Below, piece after piece: positions 48,401 to 58,306 of a stretch of 64,000 nucleotides of DNA (position 1 is its first letter; every line of letters begins with the position of its first letter). Made by a program: the position numbers and the translations under genes. Source of the stretch: Amphibalanus amphitrite (lineage: Eukaryota; Arthropoda; Thecostraca; Balanomorpha; Balanidae); assembly GCF_019059575.1 (NCBI RefSeq), contig NW_024881791.1:434001-498000 (forward strand). Direction: 5' to 3'. Below the pieces are notes generated by a model. That model saw only the letters and a program-made list of their open reading frames with translations. It made no database searches and was not told the DNA's origin.

Positions 48401-49039
48401 TCGAGTTTTGGTGGGTTGAGTTCACAGTCTTCTCCAAGTTTGTAGATGTCAGTCGAGCAGCGACCGCCAAAGCGCTCCAAGTCACGGTTCACAATGTTGA
48501 ATACCTGAAATAGTTAAAAAGCATCTTAACAGTAGTAACTTTTTTAAACGCATTTAACATTTTAGCGCAATTGTTTATACAATATTTCTTTCTTTCTGAG
48601 ACATATGCAAAAACATCTAACTGTAGTTTCCTGTGAAAACATTCAGTCACAGATAGGTATCAAGTGATGAATAGATGAATAGTAGTGATGAACGGATGAG
48701 ATCATTGCCTCACAGTCACAGGTCGACCGACAACTGTCTGAACTCTTTATGAACTGCTCAGCCGGCCATCGCCAGGCGTACCTCAGGTGGAAGCAGTCGG
48801 CGCAGGTATTTGACGAGCGTTGGGTCTCCACGGTAGGTGTTGGTAAGCTGGTATGGTGGCTGGGTGAAAGAGCTAGAGTTCTCGTGGACAAAAGAGGCCT
48901 CTTCATGCTTGAATTCATTAACGTACGAAGACGTTGAGAACAGACGTGCCACAAGAGGTCCACTAAGTTGCCAATTTTTTAGAGCCCCAGCAAAGTTTCT
49001 GGCACTTCTTCCTTGTAAGAACATTATCATGCAAACCAC
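27479..49039 (-). CDS. acyl-CoA dehydrogenase, AidB / ACDH-11 type, 11 exons
   Basis: A flavin-dependent acyl-CoA dehydrogenase of the AidB-like branch (C. elegans ACDH-11 type), oxidising acyl-CoA to enoyl-CoA. Coding exons, 5' to 3' on the minus strand: 49039-48782, 48504-48363, 48013-47823, 47496-47397, 46885-46728, 42403-42310, 41479-41329, 29113-28970, 28526-28172, 27946-27841, 27657-27479. All have GT-AG borders and matching phases and sum to 1878 nt (625 aa), near the usual 600-620. Exon 1 is arginine-rich and poor in acids at its start, compatible with a mitochondrial signal. Motifs: LAMTDGAAKTLE, WMTEKRGGSDVGGGTET, LYGYKWFSSASD, RLKNKLGTRQLPTAEL, ESFGGQGYIEDTG and VWEGTTNVLSLDVL, whose glutamate aligns with the catalytic base of the superfamily. 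Intron 7 is swollen to 12.2 kb by nested transposons. Intron 5 hosts an acyltransferase-like gene on the other strand. The start is the first ATG in exon 1 and could move. Confidence 0.92.
29689..29848 (+). mobile_element. 160-bp hAT-type MITE
   Basis: The 8-bp duplication CTATATCC (29681-29688 and 29849-29856) flanks ends CAGTAGCGGCGGAAC and GTTCCGCCGCCTATG. It sits at the same place as 7461-7611 in copy 1, so it entered before the hAT-like element multiplied. Confidence 0.9.
29996..30178. repeat. foldback palindrome with arms of about 75 bp
   Basis: CCAGTTTTACCAACAG, then AATAACCGCCTGCCGG, leads into a short spacer (about 30071-30102), after which the complement returns, ending CTGTTGGTAAAACTGG. 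The sister at about 7765-7920 has the same arms with a partly deleted centre filled by A residues. It looks like an older foldback insertion carried by the hAT-like family. Confidence 0.7.
30681..30857 (-). repeat. 3' LTR
   Basis: 177 bp, identical to 40889-41065 except for one base (position 7 on the plus strand, G here and A there). Confidence 0.96.
31278..33164 (-). pseudogene. pol, second part: end of RNase H and integrase
   Basis: An open frame continuous from the insertion joint to the stop at 31278. It begins in the last third of RNase H, followed by the conserved HMADSLSRL. Integrase comes next: an HHCC zinc region (HEGHLGSS ... CAEC), then a DDE core with aspartate in HIDYAGPF, aspartate in VSDNGAQF and glutamate in NGAAERAV with 35 residues between the last two. 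A GPY/F-like region follows (LNIGDTVWARCY). The C-terminal 150 residues are alanine/glycine-rich and low complexity. No stop or frameshift inside. It is separated from the first part only by the element 33165-37255. Antisense ORFs here are shadows. Confidence 0.9.
33617..35224 (+). mobile_element. TTAA-family element (outer copy), right end lost
   Basis: It starts CCCTCGCCCGTATTGG after TCAA (33613-33616). Its hairpin has the inner stem GGTCCGTTGGACC. It is split at a TTAA by a member of its own family (33778-34675). The unsplit counterpart reads CCCAATTTTAAGGTCC near 10098 in copy 9944-10841. It is collinear with that copy up to CCGGCCAAACATGG, then is replaced by a minisatellite at about 35225. 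Confidence 0.75.
33778..34675 (-). mobile_element. 898-bp TTAA element nested in its own family
   Basis: TTAA at 33774-33777 and 34676-34679. Ends CCCTCGCC and the complement of GCCGGCGAGTG. Hairpin GGTCGTACCAACC on the right. Same length as 9944-10841 and in the opposite orientation. Carries TGACC arrays (33925-33965, 34090-34150, 34318-34350). No ORF. Confidence 0.88.
35225..35901 (-). repeat. minisatellite, inverted copy of the array at 16988-17696
   Basis: About 30 imperfect units of the TGGTGCCCCTGACAGGCC type, ending GGATCCACCACTG at about 35889-35901. It is the complement of the unit at 17040-17670, so the array moved as part of a mobile repeat. Long ORFs through it are artefacts. Confidence 0.75.
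37256..39805 (-). pseudogene. gag-pol, first part: Gag, protease, reverse transcriptase, start of RNase H
   Basis: 850 codons in one frame up to the insertion joint. Gag-like region 1-215. Two CCHC zinc knuckles at 221-234 (CFGCGGRGHWRRDC) and 284-297 (CFKCGRTGHLKRDC). Aspartic protease motif LVDTGSPVSIV near 338. Reverse transcriptase about 490-690 with KLDLKHAYQQ, RLPFGVASSGALFQ and the catalytic YLDDLLVFG at 623. RNase H begins with VTDASSVGVGAAL near 770. The frame runs 26 codons into the inserted element before a stop (37172). The domain order and integrase type fit the Mag group of Ty3 elements. Only the nested insertion breaks it. Confidence 0.93.
39838..40206. repeat. 23-bp GC-rich tandem repeat, about 16 copies, in the retrotransposon leader
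   Basis: The unit is close to GGCCCGCCGCCGCTCCACCG plus GGT or GGC, repeated head to tail just upstream (in element orientation) of the gag start at 39805. Because 23 is not a multiple of three, all six frames stay open and give 23-residue protein repeats, which explains the large false ORFs of 126-330 aa. Confidence 0.95.
40889..41065 (-). repeat. 5' LTR
   Basis: 177 bp, TG...CA, one mismatch to 30681-30857. In element orientation it is followed by the probable primer-binding site ending near 40886. Confidence 0.96.
43464..44336 (+). CDS. glycine N-acyltransferase-like protein (GNAT/FR47 fold), nested in an intron
   Basis: A single-exon ORF of about 290 aa, the usual size of GLYAT-family enzymes, which transfer an acyl group from acyl-CoA to the amino group of glycine or another acceptor. 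The C-terminal third has the FR47/GNAT pattern: VAWSLVNAYGATGFGYTEPA followed by FRGRGLQIMVLHELVR (acetyl-CoA-loop-type RGxGL), then FFGYTKDSNKPAIYNF. The N-terminal half has the weaker GLYAT region (ELAELWRRPVRVEF, LRWIVDMNETFRLF). I chose the ATG at 43464 because it has A at -3 and G at +4. The frame is open upstream to 43212, and an AG acceptor-like site at about 43325 could add sequence. It lies on the opposite strand within intron 5 of the acyl-CoA dehydrogenase gene. ATTAAA at 44425 may be its polyadenylation signal. Exact substrate unknown. Confidence 0.82.
   Translation: MASGGVVRLSAEHIPSLVSRLASYGALSLQTRTVLRLLRARINPAPFRLFAAGTEGADLVTVTAMEMTPGRAVLDVCGPESSAGRQRLDSLLRAPELAELWRRPVRVEFIAEGLTDVLRSVAESYSLRWIVDMNETFRLFVRPDHLSVPPPAHRPGLEVRSLEKRHLALVENRWGYSRDLIWDVSAMMEAGQRAGLAVGVFLKEGDEAHPDTPLDEPVAWSLVNAYGATGFGYTEPAFRGRGLQIMVLHELVRRSKQLGLPFFGYTKDSNKPAIYNFLMCGMEAKCVVIG
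44425..44430 (+). other. ATTAAA polyadenylation signal of the acyltransferase-like gene
   Basis: About 90 bp beyond the stop codon at 44336. Common variant signal; no transcript evidence. Confidence 0.45.
44835..45686 (+). mobile_element. diverged TTAA-family element in intron 5
   Basis: Collinear with 9944-10841 (GAGCAAGCTAGAGCTTCGCGG near 44875, CGATCGGCCGCTTTTTGCGCG near 45597), ending before TTAA at 45687-45690. The left end is approximate. The terminal hairpin is eroded, so this is an older copy. 45691-46727 holds no recognisable gene or element. Confidence 0.65.
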
Positions 49040-49633
49040 AGATCTGAAATGAGTGGTTCACCACAATTATATCTTTATATCTATCACTAACACAAGAACT
49101 TTTAGCAAAAAAAAAAAACAAGCTCATTCAGAATGCTTCCCTTTAATTTCGATCAAAAATTCTCACATTATTTCTTCTTGAGCTGCCAGACCCAGACAGT
49201 AAAACTCGCAACATGCTTACTTCCACTATGTCTATGAGATAAGCTTTGTTACACAAACTAAAATTCTGCAGAAACAAAAAATGCAGAAACTTACAGAATG
49301 GCTAGTCTAAGATTTTATTTTTGTAGCATATAGCACAGGGTTACAAGCAGGGGTGAATACAGGGGGCAGGGGACCACTGGGCCATGACCCCCCGCCCCCT
49401 TGGGCGCCGAAGGCGCCCTCCAATCCCTCTGTGTTAACATGGAAAATGTGGTTGGAGAGCGCCCTCGGGCGCCCTACAGCTGTTTTTGTAAACTGTAGCA
49501 CTCTGATCGTAACGGTAGTCGCCAATCTAAGACTGTTGATCGCTACCCTCCTTCCCACTGCACTGACGTCCTCATGTTTGATTCGCATGCTTCTACCTAT
49601 TGGCGCACTCCTATAAATCGGCGCCCCCTTTAA

Positions 49634-50136
49634 CCCGCGCCCCACTGGGGTCTGCGTATAACACGCCCTACTGAGCTAAATTCGACTCAAAATGACCTCG
49701 AATGACACAGACGACATCAAATTCGAAATCTTTGGCCTAAATGGACCATAAAACATGTGTCACGTGACCGACGCATGACATAATATTTTCGTGACCTGTG
49801 ATGACCTGACCTTGACCTGAAAATCAAAGTACAAGTTTGGTACACTCAGGGTATCTAGAGCATCTGTTCACGAGTGTGTGAACCAAAAATGAGCCTGATC
49901 TGACTTTTAAGACGGCGGCCAGAGCCCAAAACGTGAAGAAGCCAAAATGCTAATAATTTTTACTTTGACCTGACCTGTGACGTCATCGGTGACCTCGAGG
50001 TCAATGAAATTAGGTTTCGCTCGACAGTTTTGCCGGGGCTATCAGACGCCGTTTGAATTTTGACGATCGGCCCAGTAGTTTCGGAGTTAGGAGGGGGGCT
50101 ATAAATAGCCCCCCCCCCCCCCCAGTGGGGTGCGGG
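49634..50136. mobile_element. short TTAA element (503 bp)
   Basis: TTAA at 49630-49633 and 50137-50140. The ends start CCCGCGCCCCACTGGGG (left) and CCCGCACCCCACTGG (right, complement). The right hairpin has inner stem GGCTATAAATAGCC. It lies in a GGCGCC-rich older repeat (49340-49633 continuing at 50141-50255). 49040-49339, just upstream of the dehydrogenase, holds no element I recognise. Confidence 0.75.
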
Positions 50137-50685
50137 TTAACTCTTACCCAAAGGCGCCCTCCTGTAGGTCGTCGCCCTTCTACCCATTGGCGACCTCCTG
50201 TTAATCGCCGCCATCCTACCTTTTGGCGCCTTCCTGTCGATCTCTGCACTCTTAAACACTCGCACCGACGGGGGTCTGCGCCAACTTCGTACCGACGGGG
50301 GGGGGGGCGGATGACCGCCCCCCCCCCCCTGAGATCTCGAGAACGAAGCAAGATAGCGACAAGCGGTAAACGGCATCGGATACGCACGGACAAGGTCTAC
50401 AATTTTTACAAAGGTCATTTTCAGGTCAGGTCAAAGATGACGTCACAGGGGTCGAAAAAGTCAAAATGGCGGCGCTAGATATGGAGAGTTTTTTTTTATC
50501 AAATAACTTTCGAGTTAGTCATGATAGGAACAAACTAAGGGCATCATCGTCATCCTCTCGTCAATCCGCATCGAAAAATATATATCTTGACCTCGAAAGG
50601 TCAAGGTCAAAGGTTGACCTCAGGTCACGTGACCTCGAGGTCATCATGTATATCATTCGATGCGTCTTGACGAGCTGAACACAAT

Positions 50686-52103
50686 CCCAGTAAACATGCC
50701 GACGTCGGCCCGACGTCGGGCCGAGGCTCGGCCCGACGTCGGCCCAACGTCGGTTCAACCTCGGCCCGCATGTTCCGACGTCCAGCCGAAGTCCAGCCGA
50801 CGTCGAACCGACGTCGGGCCGAGATTGTTTGCCGAGGTTGACGAGATCGTTTGTCGTTGGACCGACGGGGCCGACGTCGGCATGTTTATTGGGACAACGC
50901 GCCAAAAATATCAACCGGGTGCGGGATTCGAGTCCCCCAGTCGCCGACGTCGGCATGTTTACTGGGACAACACGCCAAAAGCATCAGCCGGAGATGGGAT
51001 TCGAACCCCGTGTCATTCGAATGCGAGGTTAGTGCGCTAACCACTACACCACGCAGCCATCTAAATACCTTGGTTTGTTTTGTTGGGTTATGCCCTTTCG
51101 GTCTGATAAGACCATTTCAGACCCGGAAGGATCATAGGATGGAGACATTGGTCTTCTTGGCGAGCACCCTGGGTCCAGTTCATATAGAGTCCCTGGTGGC
51201 TGGTCCCATTGCTGTTACGTGACACTTATTGGAAAGGGCGACCCCACAATGGATTCATATAGCCACTCTTACACACCTGCGTCCTGCACCAACGTTTCCC
51301 GAAGTGTCTGTACTGTGTTGTACCTACTGTGTACTGGCAGCGCTGATCTGTTTCGCCGGCTCGCTCATGTTGGCGCGCGCGCAGGCGGGTCAAAGTTCGG
51401 ATGTGCCGGCGGCCGGCAGCGGCGAAGGCCATCTGCAGCGGCCGCCGGGCAGTGGGGGTCAGGCGGAGGGGAGAATCGGGTTTGCGCGTCGTTCGGTGTG
51501 CAGGTGCCGACCGCGGCAGTGGAAATACAGTTCCGGCTTACAGTGTCCCTTTGATAAGTGGCACTTTGGCAAAGTGACACTTGCCGACTGGCCTTTCTAT
51601 ATGAACTGGGCCCGGCCCTGGTGAGTTGCCGGGGCTGAGCCTGACCAAAGGATAGGTCGAGCAGCCCCCAAGCACTCACCGCACCCGGCTACGGGTGAGC
51701 TCGGCTTACGGGCAATCCCAAATGGGAATGGGATAAAGTTTCCCGTCCAGTCCGGATCAGGGGGTTGCGGCGTGGAGGAAGATTTGAGTTTCCTGAGGAT
51801 ATTTTGAATACAGAAGCTCTTTATGAAACATGAAACATGTATTTTATATTATTTTAACGGTCAAAACAGCGGCCGATGTCGGTCCGACGTCGCCCCGACG
51901 TCGGCTGGACCTCAGCAATTGATCTCGGTCCGACGTCGGCCCGACGTCGGCTGGACCTCGGCTGGACGTCGGAACATGCGGGCATATCCGACATCCAGCC
52001 GACGTCGTGCCGAGGTTGGACCGACGTCGGGCCGACGTCGGCATGCCGATGCCGAGTTGCCGACGTCACCCCGACGTCGGCCGACGTCGGCATGTTTACT
52101 GGG
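50686..52103 (-). mobile_element. CCCAG-ended element with CCGACGTCGG iterons, copy 2
   Basis: Inverted sister of 6666-9039 without the hAT-like insertion. The flanks show AT on each side (50684-50685, 52104-52105), a 2-bp target duplication. It contains a tRNA-like segment (50985-51058) and, relative to copy 1, about 240 bp of additional GC-rich sequence at 51303-51543. Confidence 0.82.
50985..51058 (-). repeat. tRNA-derived (SINE-like) segment, copy 2
   Basis: On the minus strand: GGCTGCG start, A box TGGTGTAGTGG, perfect B box GGTTCGAATCC, CCGGCTG end. The internal RNA polymerase III promoter looks better preserved than in the copy at 8638-8711. The anticodon arm is not regular, so a working tRNA is unlikely. 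Confidence 0.55.
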
Positions 52104-52674
52104 ATGAGACCATCCACGCGGCTGTATCTTGTTCCTGTACGGAGTTATTGGCCAAAAACCTTTGATGACGTCACATGACCTTACAGCTGCCCAACAGCAA
52201 AACAGACCTCAAGCCTCAAGGTAGTGAAGGTTGATCATATATGAAGTCATGTATGGTATATGGTGCCATTCCGACCCGTTTTAGTGGTAAAAACAGGGAG
52301 TTGATTTTTCCCCCATTGACTTATAATGGGGAGGTCGCGAAATTGACCTGACCTTAGGTCACCGATATCAAATTTCCGAGATATGCAAATTGTAGCTACT
52401 AATGACCTAACAACATCCTGCGACTTTCAAAGGCCTCCGACATCTACTGTAGCTCTGGCACGGTGACAAAGTTGCAAAAAAGTGACTTAGGTTGGGTCAT
52501 TCAAAGTGACCTGGTGACCTGACCTTAAAAGGTAGGAAGGTCAAACTTGCACACCATGTGTAAAATTGATGAGGGAATAGTCGTACCAAAGCGCCGCGGT
52601 TTTCCCGCTATTTGTGAAAAACCTCAGGGGGGGGGGGCGATATCCGCCCCCCCCCCCGTCGGTGCGCGTGTTAA

Positions 52675-53871
52675 CCCGCGCCCTGCTGGGGGTCCTGGAT
52701 TTCCACGCCCTGCTGGGGGGGGGGGTGTTTGAACACCCCCCCCCCCTTGTAACTCGGCTCCTGGGCCACGTAGCGATACGCGGAAGGCGGCGTTCGAAAG
52801 AGCGTCAAAAATAATGACGAAATCACTTCGGTCAATTTTTTGGTCAGGTCAAAGGTCAGGTCACCAGAGGTCATTGAAGGCAAAATTTCGCCGATTTCCA
52901 GGTCGAATGTCGAAAATTTCCAAGAAGCCAACGCATAACTCGGGAACCAATAGAGCTACAGCGCCGCGGAAAAGCGCATTCGATAGCCCTATTAACGCCC
53001 TTTCTGAGTAATTCTCTCAGATTTGACCTAACGTCAACGGTTTTGCCTGCAGGGGGCAAAAACTGCAAAAATAGCCGATTTTTTCGAAAACAGTTTTTCT
53101 GCAATAACTTTTGACCCAAGCCTTGTATGAGCTTACTTTTACCGGCATCGTGTTCCTCTCGTCAAGACGCATCGAATGAACTATAACTTGACCTTGAAAG
53201 GTCAACTTGAAAATTTGACCTCAGGTCAAGGTCATGACGTGACCGGAAAGGGTCATGTTGCATATCAGTCGATCCGTATCGTCGAGCTGAAGACATCTAA
53301 GGCGTTTTCATCGCTCTAGCATGCCTCTATCAAAAGTTATTTGCGAAAAACTGTTAGATACCATTCGTGACCTAGGATGACCTCAGGGCATAAACAAGGG
53401 TCACGAACACCATTTTCAAGTTCAGTGTGTCTAAACCACTTGTAATTCGGTGTTTGTGAGTGTTTATAATGTCTTTCATCCAAAAGAGGCGCATTTCAAT
53501 TTTCTCCCATTGACTTATAATGGGGAGGTCGCAAAATTGACCTGACCCTAGGTCATCGATATCAAAATTCTGAGATATACATTTTGTACATGCTATTGCT
53601 CTTAGCAATCGCTGAAAGTTTCAAAGCGATCGGTCACTTGGTGTAGCTATGACAGACATTGAAAGTTTTTATGAGGTGAGCCGTGAGGTCACTTCAAGTG
53701 ACCTGGTGACCTGACCTTGAATGACCTTGGTCTAAAATTTTCACAACATGTGTAGAATTGATGTATGATAAGGTGTACCAAAAACGGCGGCGCTCCGCGC
53801 CGCCGTTTTTGAGATATTCGCGAAAAACCACAGGGGGGGGTGTTCAAACACCCCCCCCAGCAGGGCGCGGG
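52675..53871. mobile_element. TTAA element (D2), 1197 bp, sharing a TTAA with D1
   Basis: TTAA at 52671-52674 (shared with D1) and 53872-53875. Ends CCCGCGCCCTGCTGG on both sides, with the left motif present twice. Hairpins GGTGTTTGAACACC and GGTGTTCAAACACC. GGTCA and TGACC arrays at 52850-52880 and 53160-53260. No ORF. 53876-54600 holds no gene or element I recognise. Confidence 0.82.
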
Positions 53872-55083
53872 TTAACCTTGAGCTTCCCCAACTGGCTTGC
53901 TGCACTTGGATTACCTACGTTCAGATTCAGGACATTCAAAAATGAAAACATAGAAAGGTTAGGAAAAAGCCAAGCAGAACATATCCATGACTGAAACTGC
54001 GGTCATAACTGCACATTAGGTAGGTACCTAAAGCCCTCTGCAAACTGTGTGGTAGGTATTCTTTTTTCGACAAAACTGAGAATAAGGTGAATACTATGCA
54101 ATCGGTCATTCAGAAATCGTAACAGCAAGACGCGCGAGACTCCGCACCTTAGATTGGCATAGCCATAATCATCGTACTCATATTCCATCCATTTTTGCAA
54201 TAAAACCCAAAAGTTTAAATTGATATTTGCCCCAAAAACAAACTTTCACATTTTGTTGCCACACAAGGCGCATACCTACCTTGTTTAGTGATAGACCTAA
54301 TCGAAGGAGTGGAGCATGGCGCATTTATCTGCAGTGAGTTCTGACCAAGGCTCTATAGAAGTTCTGACTGATTGATAGCATAGCCTTTGAGTTATTATAC
54401 TTCTGCTGAGTCTAAGACTTGGACTGTACTTTTCTCAGTTTGACAATGGATCTCTACCTTTCAAAATCTCTATAGTCGGAATCAACTTCACCACTCCAAA
54501 TTAAACTAACAATAACATGGGAAAATAGTGGAAATGCTTAGATAAATGTGTTATAAAAACCGTGATAAAAACGATAAAAAGCAAAATCCACAGCAACTAA
54601 CACACCGACACCCGCGCCCAAGGCTATATAAACCAGGTAGAACGTTCCCGACGAAAAAGTGGTGACAAGCGATAATTAGTAGCCGCGACCCTCACTTGTT
54701 CAAAACTATATCCGCAAGCAGCATTTACAGGCTAGCGGAAATCGACCAATCGGCGTTCGGCAATACTCGACGCTGATTGGCCCGATGCTCGTGACGAAAT
54801 TGCGGGGGACTGTAGCTATTCCCCTATGGCGTTTAATAGACTTACGGCTTTTGAAGGGGATTTATACCAGTTTTTGTTGGGTTTGAGGCCATTTTTGAGC
54901 TTGGATATTCTTTCTGTGACTTTTGACTGTGTAATAACGACATTTAATCATGACATTCTATATACTACCGGTGTCACATCGGCCAAAAAGACCGTAAGTA
55001 CATGGGATAGACGGACCACTGCTGATGGGGCCACACATGTCGGCGTGTGGTCATCGGAGGTCCGTGAGGTTTCGACATATATC

Positions 55084-56444
55084 GGGGTTACATGAGCACA
55101 GTAAATACGTATTTAGCCGCTAATTCGAATTAGGAACGCATTACCGACTCATGTAGCCACCTGCTAGTACGAATCGGCGATCCGATCCGCGGTTACATGA
55201 GCAAAGCAAATACGTATCACGATCGGATTCACCGCTAATGCGAATCAGGAGCGTACTACCGACTCATGTATCCACCTGCTAATACGAATCGGCGGTCCGA
55301 ACAAAATCCGCTGAGAAAGAGGCTTAGAAGCGAATAGGACCAAGATACGTATTACAGGAACTATTTCTTCGCAAAAAGAAACATTAAAATGCAAAATAAT
55401 AGGTATTTTTTTCATTTTCTTCTTTTGAAATAATATTAAAAAAATATGTCGGTATTTTGCCAAGTTTTCAACAATAAATATAGTGAAAACCAAATAGTAA
55501 ATATCCACATAATTTCAGTTGAAACATTTTTCTGACAGCACTACAGACGAATCAAGAGAGGCAATTGCCCAATGAGTCAAAGCAAGACAACTTTATGTTC
55601 AACTTTTTTTTGTTAAGTTAATTGAGAATGTTTTGAGCAGATTAAATGCAAAAAAGACATAAGATAATAAATTTTTAATATAGTCACCTCTATTGCTACG
55701 GAAGTGCGCCACATTTGTATGCTATTCCGTTTGTAATGCGCATCGGGCCGAGAGCCAAACTAGATCCGTTTGACGTCACTGATACGAATTTGCTCATGTA
55801 GTCGGTGCACTGAATGCGTTCTTGGGGAGCTGATGCGAATTAGCGTAGTGCGTATTTGGAACGGATCGCTCATGTAACCGAAACGTCCGAGGCACACGAT
55901 TCGGGCCGTATTTCACAAGAACTATTCTTTGCTGACTGGAAGCGTCAAAATGCAAAATACCTAACAATTTTTTTTATTGGCTGCCTCGTAGAAAATAGGA
56001 AAAAAATGTTGGTATTTTGGTTTAGTCTTTGCATGTGAAATAAAATGAATGAAATATTTTGATAGATAATTTTTTCTGACCACCCTGCTGTCGCTGCATG
56101 GCGAATCAGTGCCCACTGACTTAAAACAAGAAAACTTTGTTTTCATTTTTTGATTTCATGTTAATTTAAAATGTTTTTGAGCCTATCAAATGATATAAGT
56201 ATTTAAAATTTAGCTCAGTCGTCCCGGTAAATGCCACAACTGCGCCATGACTGTACGCTAATCCTATTCCGTTTGTGATGCGAATTACCGGCCGTCGAGG
56301 AGTCAGCCCGGGTGAGCCAAAGAAGATCCGTTTGACGTAGATAAAACGAATTAGTCTCATGTAACCGGTGCCGTAGATCCGTTTGTGGGGAGCTGATGCG
56401 CATTAGCGTAGTGCGTATTTGGAACGGATCGCTCATGTAACCCC
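55084..56444. mobile_element. element with GGGGTTACATGAGC inverted ends and internal copies of the end motif
   Basis: GGGGTTACATGAGC at 55084-55097 and its complement at 56431-56444. The same motif recurs inside at about 55191 and, inverted, at 55866, with ATGCGAATTAGCGTAGTGCG repeated nearby at about 55833 and, with one change, 56396. No target duplication was clear and there is no coding ORF. Confidence 0.5.
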
Positions 56445-56449
56445 GGTAA

Positions 56450-57060
56450 TAGACCCTTCATGGGTCGGTATAGGCCCGGTGGGTCCAGTGTGCAAGCCTA
56501 TCGGGGGCCGGTGCTGACCCAACAGGGCCCAGTGGCATATAATGTAAGGCTGTCTAGGCCGACGTTGAGGGCTCATGGGGGCCATATAGGACCAATAGGG
56601 ACCACATCAGTCAATCAGGGGCCATTTAGGCCAATAAAGGCACTTCAGGGGACTTGAAAAGGTCATTCAAGAGCTGTGGTGGGCCCATGAGGGGACGGCA
56701 TTGGTCCAGCAGGTGCAGTCAGGGGATGTGCCCGATGTTGTACGGGTATCTCAGTGGCCCATTTGGGCATATCAGTGACCAATTTGGACCCAGCAGAGGG
56801 CTTTGTAGACCTATCAGGGGCTGGTGATGGTTCATCAGGGGCCAGCGTTAGTCCATCGGGGCACGGCATATGCCCATCAGAGGTAATTGCGAGCCCACGC
56901 TGAACAATGATGGCCCTTCAACGGCCCCTAATGGATCTACATTGACCCATGGGCCATGATGTGTCATGTATGCCCCTATGACAGGCCTACTCAGACCCCT
57001 GATGGACATTCCCGGCCTCTGATGACCCTATACTGAATGCTAAAGGGGCTCTAAGTTTCT
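56450..57060. repeat. degenerate repeats around GGGGCC and CCCATCAGGGG
   Basis: Irregular 25-40 bp units with phrases such as CATCAGGGGC, GGGCCCA and ATGGACC on both strands. Similar in style to 3880-4260. No coding sense. Confidence 0.4.
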
Positions 57061-57520
57061 CCAATAACCCTTCGTCAACCCATTATTACCATACGCTGGC
57101 ACTAGGGGCCCCACATCAGCCGCAGGGCAGTCCGTGCCATGACAGCATGTCTTTTCGGCCGATATTACATCGGTAATATTTATTAAAATCATGATTTTAT
57201 GGTGTCATTATATAGCTAACAGTCATAAGAAATATATTTCAACTCGAAAACAGCTCCAAACAGCATATAATTTTAAAGAAACTCCTCCGAAATCCAAAAG
57301 CCTATTCGGGTCCATAGAGAATAACTGCGGTCCCCCGCAATTTCGTCACGAGCGTCGGACCAATCAGCGTCGAGTACTGCCGAGCGCTGATTGGTGAATT
57401 TTCCGCTAGCGTGTAAGTACTGCTCGCGGAACAAGAGTTCGTCGACAATCCTCCACAAACGTCTGTCACCATTTTTCGTAATGCTAAACAGCCGGAGCGT
57501 ACCCCCCTGCCCGCGCCGTA

Positions 57521-58306
57521 AGTTTGTTTGTTTGTTTGTTTTATTGGTTATTCGAATCCAGGGTATATTGAGTGAATCAACGACGCTACTTATGCATCAG
57601 ACTTGAAACTACACTAAAGCACAGCAAAATATAGATATACAGTTGTAGATTGGCAGAATGCATTTCAGTAGGCTGAATGCTTTAAATAATTAGATTTTAG
57701 GTAATTAGCTTTGTTTTTAAAGTTTTAAGGTCAACAGGCAAGTTAAGCCGTGTAAAGCATATTTTTCTCTTCAGCAGGCTTAAATTCATAAACCTTATCG
57801 TCTCATAAAAATTTGCAGTGTTTTGGTTGCTGTAAACAAGCTGTAACACTGCCGCACCTCATACGTTTCCGCCGAAAACATCGAAACGGCGGAGGTCGCG
57901 CGTGCCGTGCTGCACGGTTTGTTTGTTTGTTTTTGTTTTGTTGGGTTAGGCCAAGGGGCACGGTCATAGAATACTAAGGTAACACGGAGCCGAAGCTTCA
58001 AGCCAGGGGACACGGGAGGCATGCCGTCAGCTGTCCATTTATAAACAACCGGTTTCTTTGACTTAATTTCTAATGTTTTTCTGATGTTTTGCATCAATGA
58101 GGTACATCAAAAATTAAGTTTTATTTTTTATGAGGTCGAAAATATTTTGTTGTCCAAACTATCCCCGTTTAAAGAAAATAGACAAGGGGAGAGTTTACCC
58201 AGGACCCTATGGAGAGAGTTTACCCATGGCCCTATGGGAGAGAGTTAACACGTGCTTCTATGGGGCGAATTCGATGCAACAATGGCGCAGTAGCGACATT
58301 ACTCTT
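57521..58306. other. no gene seen
   Basis: A short (TTTG)n tract at about 57522-57540 and another T/G-rich run near 57918. Otherwise AT-rich sequence without recognisable ORFs or repeats. Confidence 0.5.

Larger units (their letters stand above)
50256..52670. mobile_element. TTAA element (D1) interrupted by a CCCAG-ended element
   Basis: TTAA at 50252-50255 and 52671-52674. Ends ACACTCGCACCGACGGGGG and, complemented, CACGCGCACCGACGGGGG. Hairpins GGCGGATGACCGCC (left) and GGGGCGATATCCGCCCC (right). Minus the nested 50686-52103 it is about 1 kb. GGTCA arrays are near 50420 and 50585-50640. Confidence 0.8.
54620..57520. repeat. region bounded by long imperfect inverted arms of about 380 bp
   Basis: 54620-55000 is homologous to the complement of 57130-57520, including CCGCAAGCAG versus CCGCGAGCAG, GACGAAATTGCGGGGGAC and the run up to ATCGGCC. 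Each arm also has its own CCAATC...GATTGG mini-hairpin (54746-54780; about 57359-57393). The left arm has a TATA-like CTATATAAA (54624-54632). It is either one large foldback element or two inverted copies. It encloses 55084-56444 and the repeats at 56450-57060. Confidence 0.55.
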
